A stretch of 64,000 nt of DNA from Phaseolus vulgaris (lineage: Eukaryota; Streptophyta; Magnoliopsida; Fabales; Fabaceae). This document shows positions 25,913 to 37,240 of the stretch, one piece after another. The position numbers were made by a program, and so were the translations under genes. A model generated the notes under the pieces. The model saw nothing but the letters and a program-made list of their open reading frames with translations. It made no database searches and had not been told where the DNA came from. How positions within the stretch are numbered: the first letter of the stretch is position 1; each line of letters begins with the position of its first letter. Location: positions 37,375,309-37,439,308 of the forward strand of contig NC_023751.2 in assembly GCF_000499845.2 (NCBI RefSeq), in the 5' to 3' direction.

Positions 25913-26505
25913 TGTATTGACTAGATATATCATGTTAGAGATTAAAAACATTATTGGTATCTAAACTAGTTTATATTAATAAATACTTTCTAAATTAATA
26001 TGTAATTAGCTATCAAGATTTTAATTGTAACTTCGTAATCTAAATAATTGGTAGCTAGTTAGATACCTAATCACAACAACAGGAGTTCCAATTGTTGACA
26101 AGACTCTGTCGATTAAGTCAATGAGAACATAAATTATAGGTGTAATATTTAGTGTCTAGAATAACACTTACTCCTTCAAAAGTAGTAACCATACAATAAT
26201 TTATTAATATTTTCCTTTATTTTAGGGGGTTGATAAGCATAGTGTCCTATAGTTTTATATTTGCTGAAATCATGTTAAATAAATATAATCAACTAACTTA
26301 GTTATGCGTTCCATTGGTTTGCTATTTATTTGGATCGAACTTTATTTATTAAGCCTCATTTAAGTGGATAAAAACTATATTTAAATGCTTAGGTCAGGAA
26401 CTAGACCGAACAATACATATACCAATTTAAAAATATTTATCAATAATAGAAACTAATTTAAATATTAAAATTTATTTTTATTTAGTGATTTTTTAGTTGT
26501 TAGGA
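25913..26505. repeat. Foldback MITE, copy 4, split by an insertion
   Basis: The left part (to 26067) and right part (from about 26424) together have the family's order of phrases: 'ttggtatctaaactag', 'aattggtagctag', then 'caatttaaaaatatttatc' and 'ttttatttagtgatttttta'. They are separated by 351 bp of foreign sequence. Boundaries are approximate. Confidence 0.5.
26068..26418. mobile_element. Nested insertion inside a MITE, 351 bp, unknown type
   Basis: The insert is bounded by ATACC at 26063-26067 and 26419-26423, a 5-bp direct repeat. It interrupts the MITE exactly where other copies read straight through ('agatacc' to 'aattta'). It contains a purine tract ATTTTAGGGGGT (about 26220-26230) resembling a polypurine tract. 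It has no TG...CA ends, so LTR origin is only a guess. Confidence 0.4.
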
Positions 26506-28029
26506 TTCACCCTCGTCTGTGAAAGAAAAAAGAGAGGATGAAAATGGCATTTTATTTAGGTAGTACCATTTTCTTATTCATGTGTGGCCAAAATGTTTTG
26601 TCCCCCATAGTCACCTCCCTTTCCCTTTTTTGGAGTGGAGATAATGCTCAACAGTTACTCATTCTTAACATCAATTTCTTGAATTGAAACAAAATGAGAA
26701 ATGATATGTTTTGTCCTCCCTTTACCTTTTTAAGGACTTGGAAGAATGGTGAACATTCACACATTTAGTATAAATCCATTGAATTAGGATATAATAAAAA
26801 TACAAAATATATAATAAATAATGTCTTAAAAAAAAAATATATAAAAAGAAAATTATATCTTTACATTGTACCTATATGTTATAAAAACACCCTAATGTAA
26901 AATGGATCAAATTAAATAAATAAAAATGTACATAAATTATTTATTATTTATATTAATATTTTATTTAAATTATATTTTAAGATTAAATTTTTATTTCAGT
27001 TAATATTTTAAATAATCTTAATATTTTTTTTCCATCACAACCCTCCAAACTTCATTATATGTTGGCAATTGAGTAGCTTTATTATATGATGATATGTAGA
27101 CACTTTGAGGAGTCGTCCCCCACATGAGGATCTAGATTTGCTTCTTAGTGCTTTTATGGAGGTGCTCATTGCTCAAATAATTTTTTTATTTTATTTTCTG
27201 TCGTTATTATTGGAAAGTAGAAATATTATGATGATCTAAAAGTAGTGTCACCTTTTGAGAGATGATCTTATCCCACAAAGTGGGGACACATTTTAAAATA
27301 GGAAAATCATAAAGGCTATATGCTACCAACATAGTTTGCAAACATATATTATAAAAGAGAAAATTTTATAATTATTTGATTTCAATCAAGAAAAAATTAT
27401 TTAATTTTTGTTAACATACATAATTTTAAGAATAGTGGTACAAGGATTATTTTTTTAATCTAAAAAAAAAATAATTAATTTGAACATTTAAGGGGTGTTT
27501 CAATCTTATTACAATAACGATGCATAGAGACATATTTATTGTCCGAAAGCAAAAAGAACCCCTATTGTCAAACCAGATTGTAAACTTGACATTAATATTG
27601 CAATAATAGGGATGGGGTCGCCCGCCAACCCGTCCTCATTTAGGCGGGGCGAGTTAGCTTTTTGAGCCCGTCAACCCACTCTGGCCTGACTCGCCTAATC
27701 TGCTAACCCAACGGGCCAGAGGTGGAACGAGGCAGGTCGGTTTGCCCTTTTTTATTTTTGTCACTTTTAAAGATGAATTTCATGTTTTTGGAATTAAAAT
27801 TGGTGGTGGTCAATTTTTTATATACAATTTTATTTACATCAATTTCTTTATAAATCATTTGATTCTTCAAATTATTGTTGATCACCTCCCAGCTTGCAGA
27901 ACTCACTGCTCTACACCTTGAAGTTGCATATCCATAATCTTTCTTCTAGTCCCAGCCTGCATCATCATTTCTCTTTGAAACTACCTAACCATTGCTGATA
28001 AAATCAGTCACATCTCAACAATAATTAAT
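26506..28029. other. Gene-free stretch with a GC-rich repeat patch
   Basis: It is AT-rich apart from about 27600-27750, where a GC-rich dispersed-repeat motif occurs (cgcccgccaacccgtcc, ggcggggcgagttagc, caacgggccag). This is a texture common in legume MITEs. No gene is seen. Confidence 0.4.
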
Positions 28030-29636
28030 TCCTAGCTAATTTTTCAAGACTCCTTGTATTTGGCAGTACCATCCTCTTTTGACTTCATCAAAACAACAAG
28101 TAGTTGCAACCTAAAAGCAACCAAGTCCTTATCCTCCCTAGAGATAGAATTTTGTAGCACTCTATATGCAGATTTTACAGTGAAACAACCTTTGTCTTCC
28201 TTCTTCCAGGACAAATCATCTAATTACTGGTTTTTTATTTGAATATCCTAAGTTGCTAGTTGAAATCTTCAACCAAATTTTTTTCCCATTCAAACCATTG
28301 TCTCCTCCTTCTAAAAGTCCAAGACCACTTATTACCATACCAATAACCAACGTCCCTTATTTTGAGCTTTTTTTCCTCAAAGTTATTATATATTTTTGGA
28401 TATTTATCTCTTAAAAGGTGTATCTCCTAACCACACATCGTCCCAAAAAAGAATCCTATTACCATCCCTTACTTGCCATAGGATATTATTCATGCATCAT
28501 TTTCCATTTTCACCATGACCACATACTTTCTTAAGGTCTCTCCACCATATAGATTCACCTTTGTTATCTTTACAATCGATTAAAGATTGCCAAGAATCAT
28601 ATTTAGATTTTATAATATCGACACAAAACCCTTTAGCCTCTTTTCCTAATCTTTAACCCCACTTTGCTAATAAAGCTTTGTTAAAGTAACTCAACTCTTA
28701 CTTAGACCACCATCATGTTTCGGTTTACATATGATATTCCATCTAATCCATGATATTTTCCTGCCTTGATGGCCCCTACCCATAGAAAATATCTCTGAAT
28801 GCAAACAATTTCTTTTGATACATTATTAGGCATTTTAAAACTGATAGATAGTAAAGTGGTATAGCAGATAACACATATTTTGTTAGGGTGACTATATCTG
28901 CAAACGAGATATATTTTTCTTTCCATTTGGCTAATCTTTTTTTTCTTCAATCATATCCTTCCAAAAAGCTCTGTGATTTTCCCCAATTGGCATACCAAGA
29001 TATATAAAAGGAATATTCATTGTGCGACAACTTAATATCTCAGAGAATTTAAGCATCTTTGAATGTTCCACACCCATTCCACCTATTTTAGTCTTGAGGA
29101 AGCTAACTTGTAAGCCCGAGGCTAATTCAAAACATATAAGCATTCTTTTAATCACCAAAATATTTTCAATGAAGGGTTTACAAAGAAAAAGAGTGTCATC
29201 AACGACAACAAATTGCAACATATTAATTTTGACTTCCTTTTGACCTACATTTATTCATTGGAGCATATTTTTATTCTCAACCTGCCTCACAGTCCCAACT
29301 AAACCTTCTGTTACAATTAAGAATAAAAAAGGAGCTAACAAATTCCCTTGTCTTAACCCCTTTTCTAACTTGAATTCTTGCATAGGACTATCATTTACAA
29401 CAATAGATATTGTTGATGACTCAAGACATCCCCAAATACACGTGATCCACTTATTACTAAAACTTAATCTTCTCATCATATATGTTAGAAAGTCCCAAAT
29501 TACATAATCATATGCCTTTTCAAAATTTATTTTCAAAATAATACACTCCTCTTTCCTTCTTTTTACATCATCAATAGTGTCATTGGCCACAATCACACTA
29601 TCTAAAAATTTTGTTCCTTCAAAAAAAATAGACGGT
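28030..29636 (-). pseudogene. Decayed LINE ORF2 fragment (RT and zf-RVT region)
   Basis: The minus strand from about 29636 encodes RT motifs: KINFEKAYDYVIWDF, then KGLRQGNLLAPFLFLIVTEGL (29596-29255), then VVVDDTLFLCKP in place of the YADD box, and PFIYLGMPIGENHRAFW (29221-28931). Continuing to about 28030 in shifting frames are pieces such as WWRDLKKVCG, NRILFWDDVW and CFTVKSAYRVL, typical of the region before zf-RVT. Frameshifts, stops and a changed catalytic box show it is dead. It is 5'-truncated and clearly older than the LINE at the window start. Confidence 0.8.
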
Positions 29637-30104
29637 TTAAAATCAATGATTTGAGAACTCTCAAATATGGTATAATATGGTATGTGGATTCATAACTTTA
29701 AAATTCGTGATATGTAATATTCTTAAAACTAATAATTTTTTACATATAAAAAACTTCTCCTATACTAAAGTCCTTTTTACGTGTTGGTATTGTGTGTGAT
29801 TTTGGAAGATTTAAGAAGTAATGGAACAACCAATTAGAATTAGAAGCATAGTGAAATTTTTAGAAGAAAAGTAAAGAGGGAGTGAGTGAGAAATGATAAC
29901 CGTTGAGAGGTATTACATAAATTTTTTAATTAGCATAAATGTAGAATAATAATAATAATAATATTTAAATATATTAGGGGTAAAAATATTTTTTATGCTT
30001 ATTAATGCAAGGTATTTTTTCACATCTTCCTTGATAAACAGTACGAGAGAGAAAAACTTAGTGAGATTGTGGACATAAATATGACTATTTCTTTAACACA
30101 AACT
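29637..30104. other. Gene-free stretch
   Basis: AT-rich, with an (AAT)n run at about 29946-29964. Nothing else was recognised. Confidence 0.4.
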
Positions 30105-30256
30105 GTATGGGTATGGGTTGAGCCCAACATGGTTATGGACGAATTATTCCTGACCATTTTTAAGTCTCATTGGCTTGCGTCAGATGTTGAGGGACTATAT
30201 GGTCATGGGTTGAGCTCGGTATGGTATGGGAGAATCATTCCTGATCATAGTATTTA
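30105..30256. repeat. Two direct repeats of about 60 bp
   Basis: Unit one (about 30105-30163) and unit two (about 30196-30256) share 'atgggttgagc', 'atggttatgg/atggtatggg' and 'cattcctgacca/gatca'. The surrounding block to about 30560, with a second imperfect direct repeat ('ctagtaaggagacatccctctt' type), looks like an LTR fragment. The family was not recognised. Confidence 0.4.
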
Positions 30257-30989
30257 TAAGTGATGAGACAGAGATCATGGTAATTGGCGGATACGCGAGA
30301 TCAAAGATATTATGACTTAATGACTAGAAAACAGAAAGGAACGACCTTGACATAAAAGACAACAGAGAGCTATCATCAACACACAACATTCTTTAGGGCT
30401 AGAAACCATGGTTTCTGGCTTAAGTGTATGTTCTAGTAAGGAGACATCCCTCTTGATTAGAATATTTATGCTCTAGTAATGAGACATCTCTCTTAATTAA
30501 AACACAAATATATTTGTTGCATTCTCTCTTTTGTTCTCTCTTTTGTACTTTCTATTGGCAAGTCAAGTATTTTTCTTTTAGTGATGGTTGACTACGATTT
30601 TTTCAAATTTAATTAATTTTTAAAATATAATTAATAATTTTAAAAAAAAAATATGATTAGCAAAAAGATACCAAATTGTATTATAAATGCATAAAGATTC
30701 TTACCGTGACATATGAAATATGTATTCTCTTTTTGGAAGTTTATATTTAAAAAATTATCTAAATTTTTTTCATGTAAATATATTTTATATATGTTCTTTG
30801 ATCATTAAAGAAAACATTATATTGTATGAATCATGATACATTTTGGTAGTACAAAATTCAGTTTTGTGGGATGTAAATTGGATTAGGAATATATTAAAGT
30901 GCTGATTTGTGATGGAGATTAACTTTGTTATTTTTTTTATCAAAAATAATTAAATTGTATGAATCTTGATTATTAAAAAATCAATTATA
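30257..30989. other. Gene-free stretch
   Basis: The first 300 bp probably continue the LTR-like block. The rest is anonymous AT-rich DNA. Confidence 0.35.
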
Positions 30990-31160
30990 TTCATTACTAA
31001 AAAATAATTAAATAAAAATTAATTTAAAAATAAAAATTAATTAATTATTATATAAACTAAATTAGATACTATATTAGAAATTAAAAAAATTATCAGTATC
31101 TAAACCATGTAAATACTTAACTATCAATTATTTAAATACTAAAGTAAGTAGCTAAATAGG
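30990..31160. repeat. Foldback MITE fragment, copy 5
   Basis: The left-arm phrases 'taattaattattatataaac' and 'ttatcagtatctaaacc' are followed by a short right-arm piece. It is heavily worn. Confidence 0.4.
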
Positions 31161-32537
31161 GTTGAAGGATTTTAAAATACTCTATATTTATTATTTTTCT
31201 TTACTGATAAAAAAAGTTTAGTAAGAGATTAGAAGATAAAATATGTACAATTTAAAATCAAGGGTATCTAATTGAATATATATATATATATAATTCTTTA
31301 AAATATAGAAATAAACCTAATCAGTTTTTACTAGTGTAAGATGAAATTCATGCATATTATTTTGCCAACAAATAAATCAAATGACTAAAAGTTCCAACGT
31401 AAATATATTGTTTCAATGATTAAAAAGAGTATTATATTTTACGCTAAATATATATTTATTTTTAAAATTTGCTACAACATTTTATCGAACTCAAATTCTA
31501 ATCAAATTAAATTTATAAAAAAAAAGTTATGGTCAAAATTCATCTAATGTTTGTTTTTTTTTTAACAATGAATTAATTAAATTAATCTAAAAGCATGTTT
31601 TAATCCTTACACACAAAAAAGTTCAAAAACCTCTATACCTCACCCCTTAATGCATAGTGCATAGCAGCTGAACAAATCAGCAAAAAGAAAACTATGAATT
31701 CTAACAAAACTATATATCTTAAATAGAAAATAAGACAATTTCTAGTAATATCCAGCAAATCATTATGTTTATTTAATATATGTTTAAGTTTCAATACATC
31801 TGTTTCATATAACTTAAGAGTCGATATTAGGGACAATTTATATCTTTATTTTTTAACTTTTTTATATGTTTTTTAAGAACAAAATCGTGACGGGACTCCA
31901 AACTCAAAAGTAAACCATATTTAAAATGCAGTGATTGACCATAAAGATGTTATATTAATGGACTTGAGATTGAAACATTAACGCTAAAGAGTCAAGGTAA
32001 ATGATAATTTAAAAACATCTTCCTCCCATAATCCTTCGAAACATCTTTTAAAAATAAAATTATTATCGAACTTCAAGTTTCAAAAAGGATAATACCTTAA
32101 TATGATAATTGTGATACTATTTCAACGAAATTGAGATTGAGAAAAAATATAAATATAAAAGTAGTATATATTCCAATAAAATGTAATGAATTTTTTTAAA
32201 AGCAATGCAACTTAAATACATTTGAGAGATGTAATTCATTTCAAATTAAAGGTAAGTATTTAATAATTAAAAAACCTAATATGATGCCAAAGGCATAGCT
32301 AGCTTTCCCCATTGATTTGATCTGCACTAGGAGTCATATGTGATAATTAATTAGGGACTTAGGATTCCATTTGTCTAACATGTTTTGCAACAGTCTGATG
32401 GGAAACGAAGTTTGAATTTATGTACATTTCTGCTGATTCTTTCACATTCCATATCCAACACCTAAATTTTCATTGGAAGATGTAACTCACAAAGAAAATT
32501 TTCATCATACATACATATAAAATCTCTCTAAAAGAAT
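31161..32537. other. Gene-free stretch with a degraded TRIM
   Basis: At about 31815-31990 and 32020-32150 two decayed units resemble the LTR of the TRIM at 60549-60955 ('ttaagaacaaaatcg', 'cagtgattgacc', 'gacttgagattga'). A retroposon-like tail lies at about 31180-31212 and an (AT)n run at 31279-31293. No gene is seen. Confidence 0.35.
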
Positions 32538-32916
32538 CACTAAAAAAATCATGAAATACAGCCAATTTTTAGAGATCAAAATAATTAGTTACAATAGTAA
32601 CTAAATTAGAGACCATTTTAGAAACTAAAAAAAAAATTGGTTTCTAAATTAGTTTCTATTATTGTTAAATAGTTTCTAAATTTGTATCTAATTAGCAACC
32701 AAATTTTTTGCTACCAAATTTAGAAACTAAATAATTGGTAGTTAAAACCTTGGTTGCTAATTAGATACCAATTTATAAACTATTTAACAATAATAGAAAC
32801 TAATTTAGAAACCAAATTTGTTTTTAGTTTCTAAGGTGGTCTCTAATTTATTTACTATCGCAACTAATTATTTTATTCTTTAAAAATTGGTTTCTATTTG
32901 ATGATTTTCTTTAGTG
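32538..32916. repeat. Foldback CACTA-like MITE, copy 6 (most complete)
   Basis: This 379-bp unit runs from CACTAAAAAAATCATGAAAT to GATTTTCTTTAGTG. The left half (to about 32725) and right half are reverse complements over nearly their whole length, including 'ttggtttctaaattagtttc', 'attgttaaatagtttctaaa' and 'tctaattagcaacca'. It has no coding capacity and would fold into a long imperfect hairpin if transcribed. Confidence 0.75.
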
Positions 32917-34309
32917 AGTATTTTAGTAAATAATAACTATTTTAATTCGAACAAGATTGTGTACAATGTTTATAGTGTAAGATCACAAATTGCTTTTTAT
33001 GAAAAATAATTTAGCTTGTATATAATAAAACTCTTCGAATGTTTGACATAATTGTATATGAAATACTTAAATTTTAAACTACTAACTAAATTAAAATAAT
33101 TTAGTATGAGATAATACTGTTTATTTAGAAAATAAAAAATATTAGCCATGGTGAAGTAGGTTTTTGGAAACATAGGGTTTGCCCCCAGTTCGGTTTTCTC
33201 TCTACTCTTTTTGCAGTGTCACATCAAAACTTTATGCGCAAGACTAATAACAATGTTGAAATTTACAGAACTCGGTGAGGGTTAGTTTTGTCCTATTCAT
33301 GGATCCTAAATATTTATGAACAGCTTTTGTACGTTATATTGCTATTTATAAATTTTGTTTTATATATTCTTTCACAATCAAATCAATTTGGTTTTAAGGG
33401 TTTTAATTTATTATGATAAGTTCTCACACTCAAATTAATATAAAAAACTATACATATATGACCACAAAGTTCAAAATGAATAGTAACCAATTTCTTTGTC
33501 CACTTGATTATATATATGAATAGTAAAAAAATTTATTCACAACAAAAACATAAATAAACATGGTTCACTTTAAGAGTTGTCTTTCCTTACACAAACTAAA
33601 ATTCAAAAAAACTCCAACTGTTTATTCTGTCAAAACTAACTAGAGGTAACGGGAAGTTCAAGAATGAACCCCATCGTCCTATTAACAACTTTTAATTGAG
33701 TGTCTACATTTCAGGAGTTCTAGGCACTAGTTAGATACCAGGAGTTCTAGAGACTAGTCAGTGCACAAGAAACTCACTGATTGTATCTTTGAAGACCAAA
33801 CCTTAAACCGTGTTAAGGAAAAATTTTCAGAATGATCTATCACTCCTCTATTGAATAAACATTTATTCTTTTGTCTCTAAATCTCACTTAAACATTATCC
33901 AAAATAAGATTAACTAAAGTGGACGCGTCAAAATATTTAAACTGTTCAAGATGTGAACCAGGAGAAAGAAGATATACAGAACTCACTTCTAACCAAATAT
34001 AACAAAGATTCCAAATTAGTCAACCAAACAGCTATGCAATCAAAGAACAATTAATTTGTGGACTCCTTTGACACACTGCATAAACAGTACAAATTACTCA
34101 AAATCTCTCGTCTCTTCAGATTGACCTGAGTAACAATTAGGAAAAATTTTATATGACAAGTTTATTAATTTTTACGGTAGCAATCTCAAAAATCATATTA
34201 ATGACGAGTTTTCTGATTAAGTAACAGTGTATGAACTATTTTAGCACACAAACATTAATCTCGTACAATGTTTTTCTGGTTTAAGTATGATAAATAGGAT
34301 TATTATTGC
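32917..34309. other. Intergenic region upstream of the zinc-finger gene
   Basis: AT-rich. A small direct repeat 'caggagttctagRcactagt' (about 33712-33760) is the only structure noted. The 3' end should hold the promoter of the 34365 gene. Confidence 0.35.
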
Positions 34310-34316
34310 TATATAT
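34310..34316 (+). promoter_or_regulatory. Possible TATA box of the zinc-finger gene
   Basis: TATATAT lies 55 bp upstream of the ATG at 34365, a normal core-promoter distance for a short leader. Confidence 0.45.
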
Positions 34317-34364
34317 GCAGATAGAAGGTGAGTGAAGCAATCCAGTGAAGCATAGGAAAGCAGT

Positions 34365-34934
34365 ATGAGTGGTGCATCAGAAAACCCTATTCATGAGAGT
34401 AATGAAGGTACAGCGTCTTCTTCTTCTTCTTCTTATTCCTCTTCATCATCAACAACACTGAAACTCTTCGGTTTTCCATTAACCCCACCAAGCAGCACTG
34501 TTTCTCCTCATTGCCCTCACAAGAGATTCAAGTGCCACTTCTGCTACCGTGAATTCGCTAATTCCCAAGCTCTCGGTGGCCACCAGAACGCCCACAAGAG
34601 AGAACGCCAGAAAGCAGCTCTCTCACCCTTCACTTACTTTCTCCACCATCAACGTTTCACACCACCCACTCATTCTCCGATCGTGCTTCCGCACGGAGGA
34701 TCAACACCGTTGGTTGCTCCACGTGATCATCATCACCATCATAGGGTTGGGTTAGTGAGGCCAATGGGTGCAGGTGCAATTAGCATTAGCACAGTGAGGA
34801 AAGTACACAATACTATTAATGGTGGTGATGGTGATGGTGATGGTGATGGTGGTGTTGATCTTAACTTGAGTTTGGCTAACAATACACCTTCCAAGTTTAG
34901 GGACAATGAATTGGGTAGGTGTAGGAGAACTTGA
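34365..34934 (+). CDS. C2H2 zinc-finger repressor-type protein (one finger, EAR motif)
   Basis: An intronless 189-aa frame. The single finger at about residues 55-78 ([23 protein letters not shown]) carries the plant-specific QALGGH helix. The C-terminus has VDLNLSL, an EAR repression motif of DLNxxL type. Both together define the plant C1-1i single-finger group, which includes ZFP5/6/8, GIS and related regulators of trichome and hormone responses. These act in the nucleus, recruiting TOPLESS-type corepressors through EAR. Three low-complexity tracts are present: poly-Ser at residues 18-30 (TCT microsatellite), a His run (HHHHHH) near residue 122, and a GDGDGDG tract near 153-160. Which group member this is cannot be settled by eye. 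Confidence 0.9.
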   Translation: MSGASENPIHESNEGTASSSSSSYSSSSSTTLKLFGFPLTPPSSTVSPHCPHKRFKCHFCYREFANSQALGGHQNAHKRERQKAALSPFTYFLHHQRFTPPTHSPIVLPHGGSTPLVAPRDHHHHHRVGLVRPMGAGAISISTVRKVHNTINGGDGDGDGDGGVDLNLSLANNTPSKFRDNELGRCRRT

Positions 34935-35210
34935 ATATGCACTTCCTTCTCAGTACTACTTTTGTGCTTATCCCTTTCACTACCTAAACCCTAAATTACA
35001 AGACAACACCATATAATTTATAGTACTTTTTTGCTCTCTTCTCTATGTAGCTACACACCTAATGCTCATACTTTGTTCTTAGGGGAATTAAGGGAATCTC
35101 ATCTCAACCCTATACTACTAGCTCATGTAATTGAGGGGATTAGGTTATGTTATGCATTTTTTTTTCACAGGCGAATAATAAATAAATAAACATCAAATAT
35201 TCGAGGATGT
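34935..35210. other. 3' flank of the zinc-finger gene
   Basis: Likely 3' UTR and terminator region. No other feature is seen. Confidence 0.4.
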
Positions 35211-35700
35211 TCTAATGTAGTACAGACATGGACATTGATACGGTACAAACACAAATACGGAAATACGTATAATTTTTAGAATGTATGACACGGGGATACA
35301 AATTTATGTATAATCTCTAGAATGTATGACACGAGGATACAAATTTATAAATTATATAATTATGAATTATATAAATTGATAATAAAAATTTATATGCACA
35401 AATAGGTTTCAGATATTTTTTTGGAGCATGAAGTTATTTTTCATACCTGGTTCAAAAAATTTGTTCCTTATTTTTATAGATTTGTTCATTATTTTTATAA
35501 TCATAATAAAAATTTATACAATAAATTTGAGTTTTTATAAAATTAATGTATTTCTCTTTTTTAAAATTGTGTTAGAACCGTGTTAGAATTATCAGAAATC
35601 TAACAAATATTTTTTGGAATTAGACACTTGACCGATACGTGTCATAGAGTGTCTTACAAGTGTCGGTGTTTGATACGTGTATCCAACACGAACACACCAT
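35211..35700. repeat. MITE-like element with 'acacg/cgtgt' inverted ends
   Basis: The left end has 'gacatggacattgatacgg' and 'atgtatgacacgRggatacaaattta' twice (35280-35350). The right end has 'gatacgtgtcatagagtg' and 'gtgtttgatacgtgtatcc'. The inverted relation and the tandem pair resemble a common legume non-autonomous DNA element. The family is not certain. Confidence 0.4.
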
Positions 35701-35701
35701 T

Positions 35702-36014
35702 CACTACAAGAAAATCATGAAATAGAAACCAATTTTTAGAGACAAAAAATAATGACTTGTATATTGACTAAATTAAAGACCATTTTAGAGATTAAAAAAA
35801 TTTTGATTTTTAAATTAGTTTCTATTATTGTTACATGGTTTCTAAATTGGTGTCTAATTAGCAACCAATTTAGAAACCATTTAATAATAATTGAAACTAA
35901 TTTAGAAACCAAATTTTTTTTAATCTCTAAAATAGTCTTTAATTTAGTCACTATAGCAACTCATTATTTTTTTTCTCTAAAAATTTGTTTCTATTTCGTG
36001 ATTTTCTTGTAGTA
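35702..36014. repeat. Foldback CACTA-like MITE, copy 7, with 3-bp target duplication
   Basis: This 313-bp palindromic unit runs from CACTACAAGAAAATCATGAA to GATTTTCTTGTAGTA. It is flanked by ATT on both sides (35699-35701 and 36015-36017), the 3-bp duplication expected of CACTA transposition. The left half is the reverse complement of the right half. Confidence 0.78.
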
Positions 36015-36017
36015 ATT

Positions 36018-37090
36018 TAAGAGAAGTATATGAGTCTCTTTCCACATAATGTGTAACAAAAAGTAACTTCAACTTAATCTACGAGATTTAAGAGAATTAT
36101 ACGTATATTTCAAATTATTATCTGAAACGTTTCTCCATACATAACTAATTAACACAAAAAAACCTACACTTGAGAAGTCCTATTTGATATATGTGATGCA
36201 ACATATTATCTGCATGTTTTTTAAATAAATAACGATCAAGTGTCTCCTTCCAAACTTTGATTTCAGTTATAAAATTTTATTTTATTGTTACGGAGACAGA
36301 AAAATCTATGCATGTATGCATTTTGGTGATGGAACAATATTTGATGGGGACTGAAAAATGGATCACTGAGAAAGATGCAATGGTTGACGAAGATAAACGT
36401 ATGGGAAAATGACCCATAATAATTGCTAATACTCAAAAAGAAAACAACACAATGAACAATTTTCCTTTATTTTTTTTTATATAGATCACAAAAATCTGTC
36501 AGAAAACAATTTTTCGTTCAACTCATATATTATAAACAATAAAAGAATCTCCCACATATTAAATTCAATTACTCCAACAGCTAGAACAATCCTACACCAG
36601 AATCCCGTTGGAAGTGAAAAGTAGAAGAGAACTTCAAAATCAGGAAATTCAAATTCTTGTTCTACTTAACAGCAAATTCTTCATTCAAGATGTACCTTCC
36701 CCTTATCTTGCTCCATTCCCATATAAGCTATTACACCAATTCTTCTTACCTCAAATTCGAGAGATAACATTGTTAAGATTATTATTCGAGATATTGTTTG
36801 TTTTGAAGGTCAATATTCCTTTATGATTTTGTCTTTAAAAAAGTCTCAATGTACGATAAAAAGAAGAAGTATATAAATTGTCTTTTACCTCAACTCTTAA
36901 GTGAACCTCAATTCTTAAGAGTAAACGAAAGACAAAAGATATGAGAATGAATATCTTTTCTTTCTTGGTATTCAAATCAAAACAAATAATCTGAATATAT
37001 ACAAGTAGTACACTCATTCTAGGTTTAACTAAAGAGGAAAAAAATCAATAATTAAATACTAGAATCATAACACACAAGACAAAATCAAGG
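36018..37090. other. Gene-free stretch
   Basis: AT-rich. The short ORF at 36608-36826 has no domain. No gene is called. Confidence 0.35.
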
Positions 37091-37240
37091 TTATTCACCT
37101 CTATAAAGAGAAACAACTGATAATTAGAAAAGACATTAAATTATTCTCCTCTATAAAGAGAAACAACTGATAATTAGAAAAGACATTAAATTATTCTCCT
37201 CTATAAACGTAAACAATTGATAATTAGAAAAGACACTCGA
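37091..37240. repeat. Tandem repeat, 3 copies of 50 bp
   Basis: Units at 37091-37140, 37141-37190 and 37191-37240 each read 'ttattc(a/t)cctctataaa...aaagacattaaa'. The first two differ at one base. The third has several changes toward its middle and end. Confidence 0.9.

Noticed and set aside
36608..36826. 72-aa ORF as a possible gene
   Set aside because: Hydrophobic AT-driven frame without family resemblance, TATA box or coding-like composition.
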